Source of the DNA: Pyxicephalus adspersus
Lineage: Eukaryota; Chordata; Amphibia; Anura; Pyxicephalidae
Length of the DNA: 64,000 nt
Assembly: GCF_032062135.1 (NCBI RefSeq)
Contig: NC_092868.1
Span: forward strand, 46,329,686-46,393,685
Direction: 5' to 3'
The stretch's first letter is position 1. Every line of letters starts with the position of its first letter. The notes under the pieces are model-generated. The model was not told the DNA's origin. It saw nothing but the letters and a program-made list of their open reading frames with translations, and made no database searches. Below, in pieces: positions 24,607-36,738 of this stretch. The position numbers and the translations under genes are program-made.

Positions 24607-25744
24607 AGTCATCTGATATTTCTGGGTTCTCTGTTGGTCTTTTAGCAGCTCTGTGACTTCCATGACTTGGATCCCTGATACTGGACAAGGTGTATGGGCA
24701 ATACAACAGTCCATTACATTTCAGTTGACTTCAATCACTCAACCCCTGCTGCCTAACACACTCCATTCCAGAATCCAAACTACAAAGGTAAGTTACTTCT
24801 TCTGCAAACTTTTCTATTCCTGATTTATTCAGCTTTTTGTCTAGGATAGAGGATAGACCCATTATCTCAAGCATTTTTCAGTTCAATTCCTGTTGATTGA
24901 CTCGCTACCCCTGCTGCGTGTACAAAGCCATATTACTACTTGTACAAAAAGTATGCTTTTCATTTAAATATTCCAAGTACCAAGGCAATAGGAGGAAAGA
25001 ATACCACTAATAATACTATGTTCTTCATTTGCTGGCAGGAGATTTCAGCAGACGGATTTGGTAAGTAAGGAATTGAATGATTGTGGTTTCAGAGTTCATT
25101 CCTCAGAGACTAGAGCCTCGAAATTGAACTAAAATCACAGATACGATTCATTTTTTCACAGATAAGAAAGCGAAATACATCTGAACCCTCCAGAGTACAA
25201 GAAGACAGAGTGGTGTAGAACAGCTAATAGCAATACTTACTGCTTCATTCTACACGTGTATGAACTATACTATGGGCAATATCGAAAGAATTGCACCAAG
25301 AACTGCAGCAAAACTTACAATACAAAGTCATATGTATGGCAGATCTATTTTTTTTTGTTATTTGTGCTTTGTAAAATAAAAGTTCAATATTTACTATTAG
25401 TGACTGAATCTAACTTTTGTTATATTGCTGATATAGAAGCCATTCTTTGACTCTTCCCAATTTCTTGTATCTTGGGTTTTTCAGCTTCTCCTAACTTCTA
25501 TGTTACATACTGTTTTGCTCATATAGATTTTCTTTGCAGACAGGACTTTAAAATTTAAATGCAAACCCAAAAACTTCATAACTCAGTTTTTTCAGTGCTG
25601 TAATCCCTTTTAGCCACTAGATGTCCTCAGCCTTTCAGGCTGAATGACGCCCATTGGATATACTCTAAATGCAGGGTGTCATGAACCCAATCCTTGTGGG
25701 GGCCAACATGCTACCTTTTAACTAAAGTGTAATGGTTCAGGAAA
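24607..25744. other. Intergenic sequence with donor-like sites
   Basis: No gene is recognised. Two plus-strand GTAAGT sites (after ACTACAAAG near 24787 and after GGATTTG near 25062) have acceptor-like AG tracts a short way upstream, but the intervening pieces of about 16-22 bases are too short to judge. Confidence 0.25.
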
Positions 25745-25960
25745 CAGAGCTGATGTTCATTCCAACTTAAGCAAGGTTCTGTGAAATCCTAGGGTTCCTC
25801 CAGAGGTTGCTGGGGATTCATTAAGCAATTTGTGCCTCTCAGGTCAGTTGATTGTTTTGGCTATCCCTAGGGGTGGCATTCTTCCTACTGGCCAGCAATA
25901 TAGGAGGCAGTAATGAAGGAAAAGGACCACACTATTACCTGAGCAGCAAAGAAAAATGGA
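25745..25960. mobile_element. Old hAT-like repeat, family E, copy 1
   Basis: AGGGTTCCTCCAGAGGTTGC and TTTTGGCTATCCC..GGTGGCATTCTTCC have counterparts at 46930-47130, and weaker ones at 50200-50335 and 62572-63010. Termini are eroded, so the superfamily is uncertain. Confidence 0.5.
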
Positions 25961-26053
25961 GGGGTTGAGGGTTTGGAGAATGGCTGCAAGCATTCCATAC
26001 TCAGCTTTCCTGCCATTATAAAACTGAACTTGTTACTTTTCTCATGCATTGGG

Positions 26054-26258
26054 ATGGATTTATTAAAGTTCTCCAAGGCTAGAGAGAATACACTTTCATC
26101 AGTGAAGCTGGGCAAACCTGGAATAGATTTCATCAATGACTTTAGTCAGCAAATGTTTTGAACTCTTGACCAGATCCACTTCAGGTTTGCTTGATCACCC
26201 AGCTTCACTGATGAAAGTGTATTCTCTCCAGCCTTCCGAGCTTTATTAAATCAGGCCC
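26054..26258. mobile_element. Palindromic MITE family A, copy
   Basis: GGATTTATTAAAGTTCTCCA to TTTATTAAATCAGGCCC, with ACTTTCATCAGTGAAGC and its inverse GCTTCACTGATGAAAGTGT. A complete copy of about 205 bp. Confidence 0.85.
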
Positions 26259-26389
26259 GTTGTGCTATATGTATTACTGTTGGGGAACCTTCCTTCCATA
26301 TTTACCCTCAGACCACAATTATCAATTGTTAGGGATCTGAAAATCCTAATTTTACATTTGTAAGGGAACAGGTTAGAGGAATATCTACT

Positions 26390-27000
26390 TATGCACAGTG
26401 TAACAGCTGGCCAAATAAATCACAGGGTTTCGTCCAGGACAGGTACATTTGCCCCAGATACAGGTTTTATGCAGAGTATTTTTCTGTTTAGTCAGTTTCC
26501 TTTGCACCTGACGGTGGGGTTTGAAGTACCAGGCTTCATGGCCAGGTGAGGGAGCTAAAGAGGCCTGGGTATGATCAGGTGTACTTGTCTCACCTGAAAT
26601 GCATCCTGGAAATTAGGCCGGGGATATAAACTCCCAGCCTGCTTATTCCTGGGCCTCTGTCTTGGCTGGTGAGCTGGGAGGAGGACCAAGGTGAACGGTA
26701 AGTAAAGACACAGACTTTGTTACAAAAGATATATGGTTAGGGCTTAGAGTCCTGAACAGCACTATGTTGGGCTGGATTGCTAGTTAAGGGAACTAACAGT
26801 GAGTTAGTGGCCAAGTGGCGAGTCTTTCTTTTTGCTTTTCGTTTAATTTTACCTGTTTTGTGTGGAAATAGTGTTAAGTGAAACAAACCCTTGATGCATA
26901 TATAACCTGCTGGCCCTGTTTCCTGCGTGAAACACCCCCCGTTGCTATGGGTGATCTCACAAGAGTCAACAAATAAAAGTATGGAGGTACAACAAATCAA
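26390..27000 (+). repeat. Candidate solo LTR or retroelement 5' region
   Basis: GGGGATATAAACTCCCAGC looks like a core promoter (TATA-type), followed by GCTGGTGAGCTGGGAGGAGG and, much further on, TTTCCTGCGTGAAACACC and a polyA signal (AAATAAAAG at 26973). The order promoter, GC-rich leader, polyA signal resembles an LTR. No TG..CA borders or target duplication were identified. Confidence 0.3.
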
Positions 27001-27453
27001 GGATTTCCACCCCTTTTGAAGATATTTCTTGCATTTTGCTGTATCTGTAGGTCAGAAAATAAGGGGACATTTTGGGACAGATAATGAAACAAAAACTCTC
27101 AGGGTTTAGTAACCTTTGCTCATTGTACATAAAAAATAAAAATTCTGCATATTTTTTTCACATGCTGGACTCCCAGAGCACATTTATCCTGATGATATTG
27201 GGGCATTTCCAAAAAGTTTCTGATAAAATTCTTCATTTCCTGTTTACTTTCACATTTGTACTCAGATGCTATCTGTCTTGTATTCATCACAGTGCATGGC
27301 ATGTATGTTTTAATACAGAGGAAGACTAAACAGCTGTGTGATGTTATAATGGCAGTGACATTCCACAGCATCCCCATTATTATACACAGCTTGTGTAGGA
27401 AAGCCAATTACAGCCTAGCAGCAATTCCTAACAATCTGCTGCCATCTGCTGTA

Positions 27454-28135
27454 ACACATCTGCATATATCCAAATATTATCAAGATCTATCATAGAAAAC
27501 CAATGACCATCTGCATATATTCCATATATTATCAAGATCTATCGTAGAAAACCAATGACCATCTGCATATATTCCATATATTATTAGGATCTATCATAGA
27601 AAACCACTGACCATCTGCATATATTCCATATATTATCAGGATCTATCATAGAAAACCACTGACCATCTGCATATATTCCANNNNNNNNNNNNNNNNNNNN
27701 NNNNNNNNNNNNNNNNNNNNNNNNNNNNNNNNNNNNNNNNNNNNNNNNNNNNNNNNNNNNNNNNNNNNNNNNNNNNNNNNNNNNNNNNNNNNNNNNNNNN
27801 NNNNNNNNNNNNNNNNNNNNNNNNNNNNNNNNNNNNNNNNNNNNNNNNNNNNNNNNNNNNNNNNNNNNNNNNNNNNNNNNNNNNNNNNNNNNNNNNNNNN
27901 NNNNNNNNNNNNNNNNNNNNNNNNNNNNNNNNNNNNNNNNNNNNNNNNNNNNNNNNNNNNNNNNNNNNNNNNNNNNNNNNNNNNNNNNNNNNNNNNNNNN
28001 NNNNNNNNNNNNNNNNNNNNNNNNNNNNNNNNNNNNNNNNNNNNNNNNNNNNNNNNNNNNNNNNNNNNNNNNNNNNNNNNNNNNNNNNNNNNNNNNNNNN
28101 NATATATTATCAAGATCTATCATAAAACTAATGAA
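27454..28135. repeat. 52-bp minisatellite containing an assembly gap
   Basis: Units begin ACCATCTGCATATATTCC and continue with CAAGATCTATCATAGAAAAC. Starts at 27506, 27558, 27610 and 27662 give an exact 52-bp period; a diverged first unit starts at about 27454. One partial unit follows the gap and ends near 28135. Runs of N interrupt the array. Confidence 0.95.
27681..28101. other. Assembly gap (421 N)
   Basis: Unresolved bases inside the minisatellite. Translations that cross it are meaningless. Confidence 1.
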
Positions 28136-28272
28136 ACATTTCTTATATAAAATCTTGTCATATCCATGCACAATTGGATCACCAAAATGTGTATTTGATG
28201 GCTATGGATAAATTATATAAGGGGCAGTGGAGGAGAAGTTGAGTTAGTAGGACATAATAATATTATTATTAA

Positions 28273-28520
28273 ACATGCTAAAAGCGGTAACCCAGAGCCA
28301 CACTCAGGGTAGGTAAAAACAAAAAAACACTTACCTGGTCTCATCCGTGTCCTGCCCGTTGGATCCCATCCTCGTGCTGTGTCCTCTTCCTCTGATCTTC
28401 CCCCGGTGAGTGCACTAATATGTTCCCCGGGTGTTCCTGGTGACGTTGGTGCGTGCGAGGGAGCGTGGTGGGAAATTCAAATTATTTTGTATTAGAATCA
28501 CTACAAAATAACTCTATTGA
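28273..28520. mobile_element. TTAA-type DNA transposon fragment
   Basis: GCTAAAAGCGGTAACCCAGA, CCACTTACCTGGTC-like and GTTCCCCGGGTGTTCCTGGT blocks are the reverse-oriented interior of the element at 51153-51726. Ends in the same AATTCAAATTATTTTGTATT block, then AT repeat. Confidence 0.65.
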
Positions 28521-28540
28521 ATCCAATACAAAGTAATTAT

Positions 28541-28554
28541 TATATATAAATATA

Positions 28555-28617
<63 letters not shown>
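28541..28617. repeat. (AT)n microsatellite
   Basis: Long TA run. ORFs encoding IYIYIY here are artefacts. Confidence 0.95.
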
Positions 28618-28619
<2 letters not shown>

Positions 28620-29826
28620 AATCTGTAACATTTTATGGCTTAGTGCTTCCTTTACCCTTGCTGCCCTAAGCACAGATCTATGTATGTAAATCTGGGAATA
28701 AAATACCCGGTAATGACTACTGAACTTTTCTTATTGCCTGGTTGCAGTGGATAATCCTGGTGCTTGTATGTATACCAATATAATAATGCTGAGCAGTTTA
28801 AATATCTTATATATTTCTATAGAATTTCTATAGATCAAAAACATAATATTAGCCCCACAGTGTCCATAGACATCATTTACTTTAAATGGTGCAGCTTGCT
28901 GTGTTTTCCCACATTCACATTGTTCTCCAATTGTCTGAATGAATAAACCATCAGATATATCTGGTTTATTATCCCTAAAAATTGTCAGCCCAGTTACTTG
29001 TGTCTGCTCATACCCAAGCCTGTTATGAACTGACACCAGCATATTGGTCTGTATTGCCAAAATAGCTAAAAAGGCAAACACCAACTAAATGTTATATTTT
29101 TTTTTTTGGTACAAAAAGATAGGTTAGAGTTTTTGTCCGATATTTATTGCTTTCTGTGTTATGTAGATTTCCACCATCCTTAAATGATAACTTAACAGAT
29201 ACGGATCTGTCTACTGACTCCTGCCTGCAAATTGTTTACAGTTCTTAATAGCTGAAGCGGCAATAGAAAGTATCTCCTCCGCTAATTCTCTCTACCTTCA
29301 TTTGGCTTAAACAATCCCATTTGCCTTGACCTAACAAAGTGACAGCGTCTCTTGTAAAAGATACCATCACCAACCTAAATACTACAGGCAAGAGCACCAA
29401 ATAAATTCTCACTTGCAATTCCTTTTTGATTTCTTTCTATTCTCATACAATGTGCTTTTGATCTTGAAAATTGTGTGATTGCCTAATTATTCTCTGTGCT
29501 GGCCCAGCTCCTATATTTTAATCCTCAACTTGCTATATATATTGATGCAGCTGCCAGGGAGAAAACAAAGGGGAATACCAAGTGTCACTCAAGCAACAAC
29601 CCTTTGGGGCTTCTGACATCACATCCAACATGTTGGAATGCTCAAACTTTTTAATTATCAACTGCCATGAAGCAGGGATTTGACATTATTATATATCTTT
29701 AGGGCCTTAAGGGCTATTTATACATAGAGAGTCAGGCCAATAAAAGATGTATTTGATGTGTTTTTAATATGTCATCCTATTTATGATTAAAATGGGATTA
29801 TTTCCTGACTCTAAAGAATAGTTTTA

Positions 29827-29835
<9 letters not shown>
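28618..29835. other. Intergenic sequence
   Basis: No gene recognised. The 117-residue minus-strand ORF at 28731-29084 has no supporting motif. Confidence 0.4.

Positions 29836-29871
<36 letters not shown>
29836..29871. repeat. (TA)n microsatellite
   Basis: Perfect TA dinucleotide run. Confidence 0.95.
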
Positions 29872-29874
<3 letters not shown>

Positions 29875-30721
29875 ATTGTTTTATATTATATAATAATTTT
29901 TTCATTGTAAACATACAGGGGAATACTGGGAACCAACTGTGAGTCTTGTTCTGACTCAGTAAGGGGCCATCAACCCAATAAATATTATTTACACTAGGAG
30001 TAAATGTGGGGTGGAATGCAAATGCAGCCTCACCTCCTGCTCAGCCCTAACCTGTATACATCTTTATTAACTCTCATATAAAACATAAATGACCAGAAAT
30101 TTATAAGATTGTCCATCCTCTCAAATTTAGAACATATTGGTACTATTAATATAAACCTGTAATTTTAGATTATATTTCAATATAAACATAGTTACTTCTG
30201 CTAACATAGAGCTCATTAATGTGTTTGTTGGACTTTTTCTACCACTAAGAATATTTTAATGTTTTTTGAGTATAAAGCATTGTGCATCTTGATTTCCAAG
30301 GATGCATTATCATGGAACTCATAGAGTTAAAAAGCAATAGCAACCATGTTTTCTCTTTATTATAGAAGTTATTCAGGCGAATGGAAAAGCCAACTAATCA
30401 CATCTGCAAATCTTCAGAGGAGAATCTTCTATGAAAAATGTGCTAACAAGAACATTTCTGGTTGCTCATAGCAAGCAATCAAAATAATTGATTTTTTTAG
30501 CTCTGCAGAAATTACAGTTAGCAGCTGATTTACAGACAAGAAGAAATTTGACCCACAGTGGTGGAATGGATCACTAGGATCTCTGTGAGTTAAAAAATGT
30601 TTGATGATGAATCAGGTATGGCTAATGATAAAAAAGGTTGGGTCGCATTTACTGTGTGAATGTGGAAGGACTTTTCCCTGGGTAATTCTGAACTCATGAG
30701 ACTCGGCACAGAAACTATAAT
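29872..30721. other. AT-rich intergenic sequence
   Basis: Nothing recognised. Confidence 0.4.
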
Positions 30722-31052
30722 GTGTTATTATTTTTACACAGTATTTATATAGTGCTGACATATTACGCAGCGCTGTACAAAGTCCATAGTCATTTCATTA
30801 GCTGTCCTTTAAAGGGGCTCACAATCCAATGTTCCTGCAATAGTCATTTGCCATAATAGCAGTCTAAGGTCAATTTTGGGAGGTAGCCAATTAACTTAAC
30901 TGCATGTTTTTGGAATGTGAGAAGAAACCAGAGTACCCGGAGGAAACCCACGGACAACCTGCAAACTCCATGCAGATAGTGACCTGGCTGAGATTCGAAC
31001 CTGGGACCTAGCACTACAAAGGCCAGAGTGCTAACTGAGCCACTGTGCTGCC
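30722..31052 (-). mobile_element. Complete tRNA-headed SINE with L2-like tail
   Basis: On the minus strand the head reads GGCAGCACAGTGGCTCAGTT and GGTCCCAGGTTCGAATCTCA (A- and B-box-like). The body holds the GTGGGTTTCCTCCGGGTACT block, and the tail holds TTTGTACAGCGCTGCGTAAT. About 330 bp, the best-preserved SINE in the window. It is not a tRNA gene. Confidence 0.85.
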
Positions 31053-31963
31053 TGTGTTTGTGATTTTAATACATATATATATATATATGAAACAATTATT
31101 TTGAAACATACTAAGACATTAACAATACTATGGATTGGCTAAAATGACAACACAGCAGAATCTGCTTTCTTTGCGGCTCCATTGCTCTCCAACTAATGGA
31201 ACATCTGACCATAGATGAGTCACTGTAAATTACAGGCTTCTTTTGGTACCATCAAAGACACAATGCCAAGCATGTGAATGAGAATAAAGCTTCTTCTGGC
31301 TCTTAAGAGGGTTGCACAATATTACAGACTTTATTGTATTAAGATGCCATTTTGTGACCAAGGGCTCTGGAATATACTGCAGAGCCCGGGATCTTTCAGT
31401 TTCATTCTGGGAAACACTGCTAAGTATAATACTCAAAGCAACCACTTATAAGCCATCTCATTCATGACAAATGGCAGTAATTGTGATTGCAGCAAGTTAC
31501 TGAACTAGGTATTTCATGTTTTATCCTGTACACTGCTTACTATGTTTCATTTTTTTCTATTGTTCTTAATTTTATTTGTCCCTAGTTCACCATTTCTAGA
31601 AAAAGTATTTATCCACTTAGGTTTTTTTGGTGTCATTGTGCCACAATGGGTAAAGCGGAACTTCATCTAATAATCATCTTGGCCATCCCCTATATGGCTC
31701 TAAACAGTCAAACTGATTTGAACTTCAGGTTAGGTAAAAGTTTGAGAAAGCAAGGTTTTTTGGCAGTAAATACAATATTTATTTGGTAGTCATTGTACAA
31801 AATATAGTTTCTCACAAGTATGTTTCAATTATTTACACACACACAAAAAAAATGCTTAACCGCAGAAGACGTGTATTTTCATGTTGCATGAGTAGCCCAT
31901 AAGCTGACGTGTTTTGTTTTAATTGGTCTCCCCGGAGGTTAGTGGGATGTAACTAAATATATC
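31053..31963. other. Intergenic sequence with short (TA)n
   Basis: A short TA run at 31071-31088; otherwise nothing recognised. Confidence 0.4.
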
Positions 31964-31971
31964 CTTTAGAG

Positions 31972-32309
31972 CAGTGGTCCTCGACCTTTTGGACCTCACA
32001 GACCACTAAATTTACAGACTCTGGACCGCGCAGGGAGCCGTGTGTTAAAGAAACTTCCCCCAGAGTAATGTCATAATACCAGAACCTGCCCACTCTCCCA
32101 TTCCAGGCTCAGACCAGAGACAAAAGCCGCCCACCGCCCTGAGCCTGCGATGCATATGGGAGACATGGTTCGCGGCTTTGGCCAATGCACCCCCCCAAGC
32201 TGGGTCCTTCTCCTGACCCCTCTGAGAGGTGCACCGGCCAGAGCTGCCGACCCCCAAAATGTTCTCGTGGATTACCAGTGGTCAACGGAGCACAGGTTGG
32301 GGACCACTA
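31972..32309. mobile_element. hAT MITE, family C, copy 2 (338 bp)
   Basis: CAGTGGTCCTCGACCTTTT at the left and GGTTGGGGACCACTA at the right, flanked by a perfect 8-bp duplication CTTTAGAG (31964-31971 and 32310-32317). Confidence 0.92.
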
Positions 32310-32424
32310 CTTTAGAGAACTCCACAGGTGTGTTGGATCAGTCAGGGCATTATTGCAGACAGGGAAAAGTGATTTTCCCTTTGCAAAAATGCTTCTTACC
32401 TGCCTGATCATTCTATTGAACTGT

Positions 32425-32640
32425 TAAAAAAAAAAAAAGCAGTACATGCGCATCTCGGCTTTCCCTGCAGTTGCCAGCACTAAATGAACTCCTATGTGCC
32501 TGTGTGAGAGTTATGTGATCCCAGCCCAGCCAATCTAGATGGCCAAAGACTGCAAAGAGGCTGAGAACAAGGAAGATGACGGTGGTGCCCTCCCACAGAA
32601 TGGGGACATTTGCCAGCATTTCTTTTTAATCCACCAACAG
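32425..32640. repeat. Dispersed repeat, family D fragment
   Basis: A run of A, then a GC-richer interior with CAGCCCAGCCAATCTAGATG, similar to CAGCCTGGCCAACCAAGATA in the family D copy at 53029-53741. Confidence 0.4.
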
Positions 32641-33288
32641 ATTATGGCGCAAAGGGTGTATTTACTTTTTCACACTACACTATTATAGATGCAGTTTGCC
32701 TTTTACAATTTTTACAGCAAACAACATGATATTAAAAAAGTGTCTGATGTTCCATAGCAAAGAGGGCGCAAAAATACTCTCAATATCTAGGTTTAAATTA
32801 GACAACCATCATACTAGCAAAGAAGATTCCTATTATTGACACTGTAGCAAGATGAATCATATGATGCCAAATCTGCAGGGAATTCTGAATCATCTGCCTC
32901 TGAAAAAGGGATTAAAGGGCCTGGTTGCCAAATAAATGGCTGCAATTCTGTAGCAACACAAATACTGACAGCCTTATCTAGGCCCTTTTATCCATTTTCC
33001 AGGGTAGATAATGCCAAATACCCTGCAAATTTGTCATCCTTTGATTCATCACATAATCTGAAATGGCTGACTCTGATTTAATGGATTTGAAGTGGTGCTA
33101 AATGTCGGAGACTATTAATTTTTCCAATGACATTAAATTATGAGAATGAATACATCATGTCAATTTAAATTGTCTTTTGTTCAATTGAATGAAAAAGTTT
33201 ACTAAATATGCCACAAAATTAACATTTGCAAAAGGTGATCTTCATTTTTCAGATGATCAATATATTATATTAGTTATGTAGTGGACAG
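32641..33288. promoter_or_regulatory. Candidate conserved non-coding element
   Basis: Repeat-free, AT-rich, with many homeodomain-like ATTA/TAAT sites and an ATTATGAGAATGAATAC-type complex sequence. No ORF of note. Conservation is not testable here. Confidence 0.25.
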
Positions 33289-33745
33289 TAGGGATGAGTG
33301 AGCGAGATTTGTAAATTGGATCTTGCTGAGAATCGGGCCTCTTCGCTTACTGAACATGTAAGCGAGAGCGGCCTTGTAAATTCGGATGTCGAATTGAAAT
33401 TTTTCGGGACCCTACCAGAGCTGTAGTATCTGTTCTTGAATAGAGATTCTCTATCCAAGAACACAGGAGCCCTTTGGCTGTGCTCATGAATGAATGCAGC
33501 CGTGGAAATCGTCCTGTGATGATTCCCATGGCTGCATTCATTCATGAGCACAGACGTGGGAATTAACCTCCAGTGCTCGGGGATCGCACACAATCCCACA
33601 CAATGAATGCACCCTTGGGAATCATCCTGTAATTTCCTCAAACTTCCAATGGGTCCGTGAAATCGGTTCGACGAAATTTTGCAAACCCATCGGAAGTTTG
33701 AGGAAATTTTCGCGAGACTGGCAAAAGCCTTCTCGCGCATCCCTA
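33289..33745. mobile_element. Hairpin-rich hAT-like MITE, family H, copy 1 (457 bp)
   Basis: Termini TAGGGATGAGTGAGCGAG and its inverse CTCGCGCATCCCTA, flanked by GTGGACAG / GTTGACAG (7 of 8). Inside are a near-perfect hairpin with 24-bp arms (33478-33501 and 33530-33553) and a second with arms around 33636-33654 and 33685-33703. The 167-residue minus-strand ORF across it is not a gene. Confidence 0.85.
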
Positions 33746-34249
33746 GTTGACAGCTCTGTGAATAAATCGACAATATAAAGTCTTACAAAGATTCATAATT
33801 AGGGGCTCCTCGTGAATCAGATACTCCAACCCAACCAACCCCTAATATAAGAGTAAGTAATAAAATCTGGTTCCACACATCTGTGATTGGACAGCTCACA
33901 TGTAATTTTGACCTCCACACTTATTTGGTCAATAACCTCCAATAAAGGTCAATTACCTCTAGATGTAAGTAATCAGCCAGCAGATGACATTCACAGAATG
34001 GCTTCTCATTATGCAAGAGTGCACGAACGACGGGGGCAGTATAACAAAAATAATCCCTTTAAAAGCAGAACTTTATCAAGCAGATCAAACAGGTGGTGGC
34101 ATATAACAAAAAAAGCTTCCATTAGGTAAATCCTGAATCATCTATTAAAGCCACTTACTGTATATGTTTATAATGTGACATCTTTGCAGTGTCAGCAAAT
34201 TTTATAGAGAATTGAAAGCAACAATGGATTTCCTCCCTACTCTTAGTGT
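33746..34249. other. Intergenic sequence
   Basis: Nothing recognised. Confidence 0.4.
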
Positions 34250-34515
34250 GGCATGTACAGCCTCACTAAGGGGTAGGAGTAAAAATCCCCATTAATTGGG
34301 TGTAGGAGAAAAAAAAGTTCAATGTTAGTGGTGCAAATAGTGAATAAAAAGCCATATTATTGAATTCAGCAAAATAATATAAACGCTATCAATGGTGGCA
34401 GTGGGCAAACATAAGCCCCATCACTGGTGTCATTGGGAAAAAACTCCATCACTAATGTCAGTGGATACAAAATAATCCAATTACTTGGTGTCAGTTGGAG
34501 ACTACTAAACCCAAT
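34250..34515. repeat. Degenerate minisatellite, left part
   Basis: Diverged units of roughly 45-50 bp built around ATAAGCCCCATCACTGGTGT and CAGTGGGAGAAAA. The series resumes on the far side of the MITE at about 34994. Confidence 0.6.
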
Positions 34516-34993
34516 ACATGTAGTCGCCGAGTTACGGATGACTCCTAGATATGAACGGGGCTTCCCTGCTTGCTCGTATACAGGACAGAGGCTTGATGGG
34601 GTGGAGGGGGCCGTTTGCATGACTTGCAGAAAAAATCTGTTGCTAAACACAGCTGAGGTTATGGGTGATCTTAAGAGCTGAGCTGATCTGTAACATCTTG
34701 TAACTCTTTAATGAACAAGACAAACTCTGCAGTTGTTTCTTTTTGCATAGCAAAGCACAGCTTGCTCCAAAAGTTAATGAATGTCTAGGCTCCTTAATGA
34801 TGTTTTTTTCCTTGCTTTGTTTGTGATTAACTCACAGTGAGAGTTTTATACAGTAACTGACACCATGCTCCATAATATTATGTTGAGACAAACATCTATA
34901 CTAATTGCATTTATTAAATAATGTACATGTTCCGACTTACATATGAATTCAACGTAGGAACAAACCTACAGTCCCTATCTAGTGTGTATCTGT
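34516..34993 (-). mobile_element. TA-target MITE, family B, copy 3
   Basis: ACATGTAGTCGCCGAGTTAC starts the element; the interior is the reverse complement of the copies at 5457 and 22451, including AACTCTGCAGTTGTTTCTTT. Confidence 0.82.
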
Positions 34994-35390
34994 ATTTTCT
35001 GCATCAATTAGATAAACTAAGCCACATTTTACTGGTGTCATTTGGAGGAACTCAAACACCATATAATTAGTATCAGTGTAATGAAATGAGCCTTACTAAT
35101 TAATTGAGTGTAAAAGTTGACCTAATTTATTCGGTAGCAGTAAAACCAAAAAAATAGATCTCGGTTAAACTATAGAGTCAGATATCAGTTAGAGAAAAAT
35201 AAGCCCCTTATTGGTATCTTCAGAGATATAGAATAGGCCCCATTATTGGTATCAGCAGAAGTGAAAATAAACCCTTCTATGGTGGGATAAATAAGCCCTG
35301 CCGTTCATGTCAATGGTATGAAATAATCCCAGTCATTAGTGCCAGTAGGAGAAAAATAAGACAAAAATTGTTTGAGTCAATGGGAAGAAA
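34994..35390. repeat. Degenerate minisatellite, right part
   Basis: Repeated AATAAGCCCCTTATTGGTAT-like and AGGCCCCATTATTGGTATCA units, the same motif as at 34250-34515. Confidence 0.6.
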
Positions 35391-35399
35391 CATGCCTTA

Positions 35400-35760
35400 C
35401 CATTAGTGTTGGTGTTTGAATTCGTCTTGTCCCTATAATTGACCCAAAAATGGTGGTTCGATTTCGTGTTTAAAAATATGTTTAAAAAAAAAAAGTCGAA
35501 CTCCAGATGAACTCTCAATAGAGTTTCTCCATTGAGAGTTCATCTAAGTTCAGTTCCCACAGTCTGCAGATAAACTCTCAATGATAAGTACAGCGGGGTT
35601 ACTTATCATTGAGAGTTTATCTGCAGTTCCACTGGGATCCCCGGGCTCTAGAGGTAAATAAACCTCTAGTGCCCGGGGATCGCAAACAGGAGGATTCCCA
35701 GGGATGCAAGAATGATTGCAGCCCTGAGAATCCACTGCGATAAAGGTGGTCAGATTGTGT
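35400..35760. mobile_element. Hairpin-rich element related to family H, copy 2
   Basis: Holds three hairpins in a row: near 35502-35551 (arms around AGATGAACTCTCAAT); a perfect 27-bp stem at 35564-35590 and 35600-35626 with a 9-nt loop; and 35636-35681 with 20-bp arms and one mismatch. Modules recur in the copies at 33289 and 39323. Termini are eroded. Confidence 0.7.
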
Positions 35761-36738
35761 TGCTGCACTGTACTGTACTACAGGTATCCAGTGGGTCCAT
35801 CCCTTGTCTACAGGTACCTTGAGATATTGGTAATAGCTCATTATACATGCAGAAAGATCTATTTTCTCATCTGTGTACTTGTTGCAAAAAAAAACCCCTT
35901 AGGGCTTAAATTTAAGGTGTAATACTTAAAACAAACAGTATATAATGCAAAACAAAGGCTGCTAACTTTATTCATTCTCTGACTCCCATTCTGCATGTAC
36001 CACCAATCACAAATTTTATTGACTTAAAACCCAATTGGTGTTTGAATCCATCATCCCATAATTGCTATTTATCATTCCAGAACTCTACTCGGCTATTTTC
36101 ATATCATGCATTCATGTATTACAATGGAAGCCAAGTATTATAAGAAATCAGTTTAAACAGTATAATCCCTGCAGCTAGCAGACTGAGTCAGTATACATGT
36201 GAGTCCTCCGAATCTTGTGCACACAATCTTTTAAGCCCAAGGGTCAACAGGAGCCACCAACCTTTGTAAACCATGTTTAAAGAACATCAGGCTGCACAAC
36301 AATTTGTCTTTCAGGCTTTAATGCTCCGCTATTTTCTTTTCTCTGATGCATTTTGCCTGATACTGGAGCTTAATCATAGAGCAGGGAGGGGGGATATTGG
36401 GGGATATGTAAACTTGTGTATGAATTGACATATCAGAACATCAAAGTTGCAAAAACACAAAAATAAATAGATGTTTAAGAGTATAAGATGACAGCAGGAA
36501 GCCCAAAATACACTTGACAACACAGTATATAATATTACTTACTATGGCCACAGTTTTCCTATAGGAAGGATGTGCACCTACACATTGTTAATGCTTTTGA
36601 AACGTATATAAGTGTTTGACTACACAGACACATCGCATAAACACTCATAAATTACTGTGCAATAATAATATTTACCATGAAAAAGGTGATTGATTTTGAA
36701 GAGTAGGGTTTGTAGCACAAATTTATTTTTGGAGTCAC
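35761..36738. other. Intergenic sequence
   Basis: Nothing recognised. Confidence 0.4.

Noticed and set aside
27584..28171. Minus-strand ORFs across the N gap
   Set aside because: Made of unknown bases and a 52-bp repeat that is not a multiple of three.
30722..31052. tRNA gene on the minus strand
   Set aside because: A- and B-box-like words are present, but no cloverleaf and the body and tail are those of a SINE.
33270..33773. 167-codon minus-strand ORF
   Set aside because: Spans the whole hairpin-rich MITE and both target duplications; the hairpins give it repeated inverse segments, not a fold.
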